From NCBI GenBank assembly GCA_002171495.2, contig NHEU02000065.1, forward strand, positions 32,504 through 42,076: DNA of 9,573 bases, written 5' to 3'. Of the stretch, positions 6,585 through 9,573 are shown in pieces (positions within the stretch are counted from its first letter, which is position 1; the number at the start of each line of letters is the position of its first letter). Source of the DNA: Alphaproteobacteria bacterium TMED93 (GTDB lineage: Bacteria > Pseudomonadota > Alphaproteobacteria > TMED109). The translations under genes were made by a program, and so were the position numbers. A model generated the notes under the pieces. The model did not search any database. It had not been told where the DNA came from and saw nothing but the letters and a program-made list of their open reading frames with translations.

Positions 6585-7228
6585 TAGGGATTCCAACTTA
6601 AAAAATCATTGATAAACCTTTGTCCTTTTTTTTGACTCTTTTCTGGGTGAAATTGAACACCCAATATATTCTCTCTACCAGCAACAGCTACAATTTCTTT
6701 TCCATAGTTTACAGTAGCTACTATATCTTCACTTCTACTACAAACCATTTCATAGCTATGAACAAAATAATAATCTCCTTCTACTAATGAATTAAATGAT
6801 TTTTTGTAGCTACTATCGACCAGTTTAATATTATTCCATCCTATGTGAGGAATTTTTATGGCTTTAGAGTCAGGTAGGATTTTTTTTACTTCACTTTCTA
6901 TAAAACCTAAACCTTTTGTTTCAATTCTTTCAAAGCTTTTTTTTGCCATTAATTGCATACCTATGCAAATACCTAAAAAAGGTCTTTGCTTAATATTTAC
7001 GAAGTCATAAACGGCCTGTTTCATGCCTTTGATTTTAAAAAGCTGATTTTTACAATTAGAAAAATCTCCTACTCCTGGTAATACTACTCTGTCTGCATTC
7101 TCAATTTCTTTTGGGTTATTGCTGATTAACAAATTAATTTTTATTTTTCTATCTGTGGCAACCCTGAAAAAAGAATTATATAATGATGCCAAGTTTCCCG
7201 AGTTGTAATTGACAATTATAACCTTCAT
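6584..7228 (-). CDS. hisH: Imidazole glycerol phosphate synthase glutaminase subunit HisH
   Basis: A 214-residue class I glutamine amidotransferase that hydrolyses glutamine and passes ammonia to HisF. The full catalytic triad is visible: Cys88 in LGICIGMQ, and His194 and Glu196 in VQFHPEKS. The oxyanion-strand motif PGVGDF (51-56) and the opening VNYNSGNL (6-13) are typical of HisH. Length is normal. The start overlaps the hisB stop by 4 bp (ATGA), and the stop shares one base with the ATG of the acetyltransferase gene. HisH and HisF are therefore encoded in the same transcript but separated by two genes. Confidence 0.98.
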   Translation of the reverse strand: MKVIIVNYNSGNLASLYNSFFRVATDRKIKINLLISNNPKEIENADRVVLPGVGDFSNCKNQLFKIKGMKQAVYDFVNIKQRPFLGICIGMQLMAKKSFERIETKGLGFIESEVKKILPDSKAIKIPHIGWNNIKLVDSSYKKSFNSLVEGDYYFVHSYEMVCSRSEDIVATVNYGKEIVAVAGRENILGVQFHPEKSQKKGQRFINDFLSWNP

Positions 7229-7833
7229 TTTTCGCCATCATTAATTAGCTTTCCTTTTGTCGAAGGGATTACATCTTTGAGGTTTTCAGAAGTACTGATA
7301 GCGTTTTTAATTGATAATGCTAAAGCTTTAAAACATGACTCTATTATGTGGTGGTTGTTAACGCCATACAAGTTTTCTACATGTAAATTAGCTCCTAAAG
7401 ATTGAGATAAAGCTTGGAACCATTCTTTAAATAACTCAGCATCCATTTCTCCTAGTTTTGTTTGGGTAAAAAAAACTTTCCACACTAGATAAGGTCTTCC
7501 TGATAAATCTATTACTACTCTTGAAAGAGTTTCATCCATTGGAACGTAGGCGCTAGCAAATCTTTTTATTCCTTTTCTATCTGATAAAGCTTCGGATATT
7601 GCTTTACCTATAGTATAACCTATGTCTTCTGTTGTGTGGTGGGCGTCTATATGCAAGTCCCCACTTGCATTAAGGTCAATATCAATACCGCTATGCTTAG
7701 ATAGTTGCTCTACCATATGATCTAAAAAACCAACCCCTGTATGGACTTTGTGTAGTCCTTTTCCGTCTAGATTAACCTTGCAATTAATTTGAGTTTCTTT
7801 TGTTTTTCTTTTTAGTTCAGCAATTCTTTTCAT
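7225..7833 (-). CDS. hisB: Imidazoleglycerol-phosphate dehydratase HisB (monofunctional)
   Basis: The 202-residue enzyme dehydrates imidazole glycerol phosphate to imidazole acetol phosphate, using manganese. Metal-binding signatures are both present: [10 protein letters not shown] (63-72) and [12 protein letters not shown] (159-170). GFLDHM (35-40) and the PMDETLSR block (98-105) are also there. It lacks the histidinol-phosphatase half fused to HisB in enterobacteria, so a separate phosphatase must exist elsewhere. The ATG at 7833 lies inside the end of the Smr gene (17-bp overlap), and AAGG seven bases upstream is a good ribosome-binding site. It begins the his gene run of this window. Confidence 0.98.
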   Translation of the reverse strand: MKRIAELKRKTKETQINCKVNLDGKGLHKVHTGVGFLDHMVEQLSKHSGIDIDLNASGDLHIDAHHTTEDIGYTIGKAISEALSDRKGIKRFASAYVPMDETLSRVVIDLSGRPYLVWKVFFTQTKLGEMDAELFKEWFQALSQSLGANLHVENLYGVNNHHIIESCFKALALSIKNAISTSENLKDVIPSTKGKLINDGEK

Positions 7834-8377
7834 TTATAAGCCTTTTTTTTCTTAATAGAACGTATCTTGCTCCATCTCCTCCATCTTTTTGAATAGCATA
7901 GCTATGAGCTAAAACTAGAGAGGCGTATTTTTCTTCGTCTAACCAATTGGGAATAAGTTCTCTAAGTATACTTTTAGACCCTAAGGTAGTTTTTTTTTTT
8001 CCTGTTATTATTAAAATACATCTCTTTTCCTGATTTATGCAAGTATTTATAAAAGTTTTCAAAGTTTTTTCTGCTTCAAGCCTATTAAATCCATGAAGAT
8101 CCAATATAGCTTCTGGTCTAATTAATCCTCTTACCAGTTTAGACTTCATTCTTTTGTTAACTTGTAGTTTATCATTGGTTAATACTTCCTTTTCACCATC
8201 TAGATAATTTCTTTTCTTATTAAAATTTAAATTAGGATTTAAAGGTTTAGGTTTTTCTTTTATACGGTCTTTTTTTTTCTCTGTCATTTCCTCTGGGATA
8301 TATCTATTAATTTTTATATCCTCTTTTGTTACTGCTTTCCATAAAGCTAGTTCTTTCTTGTAAAGTTTTCTATTCAT
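7817..8377 (-). CDS. Smr-domain protein (Smr/MutS2 C-terminal family)
   Basis: A 186-residue protein. The N-terminus ([10 protein letters not shown]) resembles the start of stand-alone proteobacterial Smr proteins. Residues about 30-80 are a Lys-rich, low-complexity linker. The C-terminal Smr domain begins with [16 protein letters not shown] (91-106), holds IITGKKK (123-129; the family usually has TGKG) and ends with [13 protein letters not shown] (164-176). Smr domains bind or nick nucleic acids; in some proteins they act as endonucleases on RNA or DNA. The precise cellular role of this subgroup is not settled. An 11-A run (plus-strand T at 7990-8000) encodes the lysines after TG, and here the frame is intact. 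The gene starts 3 bp after the dehydrogenase stop and overlaps hisB by 17 bp. Any link to histidine synthesis is only positional. Confidence 0.9.
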   Translation of the reverse strand: MNRKLYKKELALWKAVTKEDIKINRYIPEEMTEKKKDRIKEKPKPLNPNLNFNKKRNYLDGEKEVLTNDKLQVNKRMKSKLVRGLIRPEAILDLHGFNRLEAEKTLKTFINTCINQEKRCILIITGKKKTTLGSKSILRELIPNWLDEEKYASLVLAHSYAIQKDGGDGARYVLLRKKRLINEKNC

Positions 8378-8380
8378 ACC

Positions 8381-9517
8381 TTATTGTAAAACATTTTTCA
8401 TGCTAAGTTTATTAATATTAGTTTCGCCACAGAGTGCTAAAGTCACATCTGCTTCTTTTTTAAATATATCAATCATTGCTTTAACTCCATCAAAACCTTT
8501 TGCACTTAATCCATACAAGTAAGGCCTTCCCACAAAAACGGCTTTTGCCCCTAATGCCTTAGCTTTAATTATATCAGCCCCGTTTCTAAAGCCCCCGTCA
8601 ACATAGATTTCTAATTTAGCACCTACTTTTTTAGAAATATTGTTAAGCGCTAAAATAGAAGAGATAGCTCCATCAAGTTGTCTTCCTCCATGATTCGAAA
8701 CTATAATTGCCTCCGCTCCAATTTCTACAGCTTTCATGGCATCATCTACATCTAAGATTCCTTTAAGGATTATCGGTCCTCCCCATAGTTTTTTTATCCA
8801 TTTAACATAATCCCATGTTAATTCTTGATCAAATTGTTCATTTGACCAAGATACTATAGAACTAATATCTTTAACCCCTTTTGCATGACCTAATATATTT
8901 CCAAAAGTTTTATTTTTAGAAAACATCATTTTTAAACACCACTCTGGTCTAGATATTAGCTGAAAAATTTGATTAATCCCTAGTTTAGGGGGCGCCGATA
9001 AACCATTTCTTATATCATTATGTCTTTGAGCCAAAAGAGGGAGGTCCATAGTTACTACAAGAGCATCACATTTTGCTTTTCTAGCTCTATTGATTACATT
9101 TTCAACGAACTCTTTATCTTTCATGACATAAAGCTGGAACCAAAAAGTATTTTTAGAGTATTCTGCTACTTGTTCAATAGAGCAAATACTCATTGTTGAT
9201 AAAATGTAAGGTATGTTCATATTTCTAGCTGCCTTTGCTGCTAATATTTCACCATTAGGATACATCATGCCTCCCATTCCAACTGGCGCGAGTCCTAGAG
9301 GAAAATTATATTTTTTTCCTAATATATAAGTACTTAAGTCTCGGTTTTTAATATTAACTCCTACTCTTTGCTTAAGTTTTATTTTTTTAAAATCTTCTTC
9401 ATTTCTTTCGTATGTTATTCCAGAATAAGAACCTGTATCAATATAATCATAAAACATTTTAGGTAGTTTTTTTTTCGCTAACTTTTTTAAATCATTTATT
9501 TCTAAAATTTTATTCAA
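8381..9517 (-). CDS. lldD: FMN-dependent alpha-hydroxy-acid dehydrogenase (L-lactate dehydrogenase-like)
   Basis: The 378-residue protein belongs to the family that oxidises L-2-hydroxy acids (lactate, glycolate, mandelate) to 2-oxo acids with FMN. Active-site residues by comparison with glycolate oxidase are Tyr25 (FYDYIDTGS), Tyr130 in FQLYV, Lys252 in ILKGI, and His276 and Arg279 in SNHGGRQLDGA. The phosphate-binding segment is YVDGGFRNG (305-313) and VGRPYLYG (329-336). No transmembrane segment is obvious, but a loop around 180-225 is where membrane-bound members insert into the bilayer. The start is a TTG at 9515-9517 with a strong Shine-Dalgarno (AGGAGA, 5-base spacer). The next ATG is codon 21 and would remove a conserved helix and sit just before Tyr25. 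Substrate is not decided by sequence: lactate is the commonest bacterial assignment, glycolate is possible. It is the first complete gene of the minus-strand unit. Confidence 0.9.
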   Translation of the reverse strand: MNKILEINDLKKLAKKKLPKMFYDYIDTGSYSGITYERNEEDFKKIKLKQRVGVNIKNRDLSTYILGKKYNFPLGLAPVGMGGMMYPNGEILAAKAARNMNIPYILSTMSICSIEQVAEYSKNTFWFQLYVMKDKEFVENVINRARKAKCDALVVTMDLPLLAQRHNDIRNGLSAPPKLGINQIFQLISRPEWCLKMMFSKNKTFGNILGHAKGVKDISSIVSWSNEQFDQELTWDYVKWIKKLWGGPIILKGILDVDDAMKAVEIGAEAIIVSNHGGRQLDGAISSILALNNISKKVGAKLEIYVDGGFRNGADIIKAKALGAKAVFVGRPYLYGLSAKGFDGVKAMIDIFKKEADVTLALCGETNINKLSMKNVLQ

Positions 9518-9573
9518 AGGGTTCTCCTATTTTTTTTGGATTAATTTCCAAGTGTATATTTTTTCTTTTAATC
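9510..9573 (-). CDS. Possible C-terminal end of an upstream gene (5' part outside window)
   Basis: Read on the minus strand, 20 codons are open from 9572 to a TAA at 9510-9512, giving a tail that ends KKIGEPFE. The frame would overlap the dehydrogenase start by 8 bp, the same packing seen throughout this cluster. The tail is too short to recognise, and an open stretch of this length can arise by chance, so it is offered only as a candidate. Confidence 0.3.
   Translation of the reverse strand, partial: IKRKNIHLEINPKKIGEPFE
9523..9528 (-). promoter_or_regulatory. Ribosome-binding site that fixes the TTG start of the dehydrogenase
   Basis: AGGAGA on the minus strand is the best Shine-Dalgarno match noted in the window. 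It lies 5 bases before the TTG at 9517, which is optimal spacing. Most other genes here have weak sites or rely on overlap coupling, so this site is good evidence that the non-ATG start is real. Confidence 0.7.

Noticed and set aside
6585..6596. TTG start four codons upstream for the GNAT gene
   Set aside because: ATG at 6584 overlaps the hisH stop as TAATG, matching the coupling seen at other junctions. The TTG has no better ribosome-binding site.
1..9573. CRISPR array, tRNA/rRNA genes, insertion sequences, phage or toxin-antitoxin genes
   Set aside because: No regularly spaced repeats, no tRNA-like cloverleaf or rRNA segment, and no transposase or integrase motifs were seen. Nearly every base is accounted for by core genes.

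Overview
The window is a very AT-rich, gene-dense piece of a bacterial chromosome. There is essentially no intergenic DNA: neighbouring genes overlap or lie within a few bases of each other. The base composition, the compactness, the standard genetic code (TGG for Trp, TGA used as a stop) and the gene sets (LppC/LpoA-RsmI-DolP-GshB, and HisB-HisH-HisA-HisF-HisE-HIT) point to a streamlined proteobacterium. The best guess is a marine alphaproteobacterium of SAR11 or similar type. That assignment is an inference from composition and gene order.

Layout. (1) 1-1484, minus strand: the 5' part of a large lipoprotein gene of the LppC/LpoA (penicillin-binding protein activator) family, cut by the left edge of the window. 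(2) 1494-3910, plus strand: a tight three-gene unit, rsmI (16S rRNA methyltransferase), a two-BON-domain lipoprotein resembling DolP, and gshB (glutathione synthetase). It diverges from the lipoprotein gene across only 9 bp. A good sigma70-like promoter, TTGTCA-17 bp-TATAAC, lies inside the start of the lipoprotein gene and could drive it. (3) 3911-9517, minus strand: a long set of co-directional genes which, in transcription order, are an FMN-dependent alpha-hydroxy-acid dehydrogenase, an Smr-domain protein, hisB, hisH, a GNAT acetyltransferase, hisA, hisF, hisE and a HinT-like HIT protein. It meets gshB stop to stop with no base between. (4) 9510-9573: possibly the last 20 codons of one more minus-strand gene.

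How they work together. HisE (PR-ATP pyrophosphohydrolase), HisA (isomerase), HisH/HisF (IGP synthase) and HisB (IGP dehydratase) cover the middle of histidine biosynthesis. HisG, HisI, HisC, HisD and the phosphatase are not in the window. The plus-strand group combines envelope functions (LpoA-like lipoprotein, DolP-like lipoprotein) with rRNA modification and redox defence, and echoes the lpoA/rsmI/yraN/diaA/dolP neighbourhood of E. coli.

The most notable observation is that hisE is frameshifted at a run of 11 A. The conserved C-terminal half follows intact in another frame, so the gene is either misread by one base, recently broken, or corrected by slippage. I saw no CRISPR array, transposon, phage gene, tRNA or rRNA, and no convincing new defence or mobile system. 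This is ordinary core-genome territory with a few local oddities.
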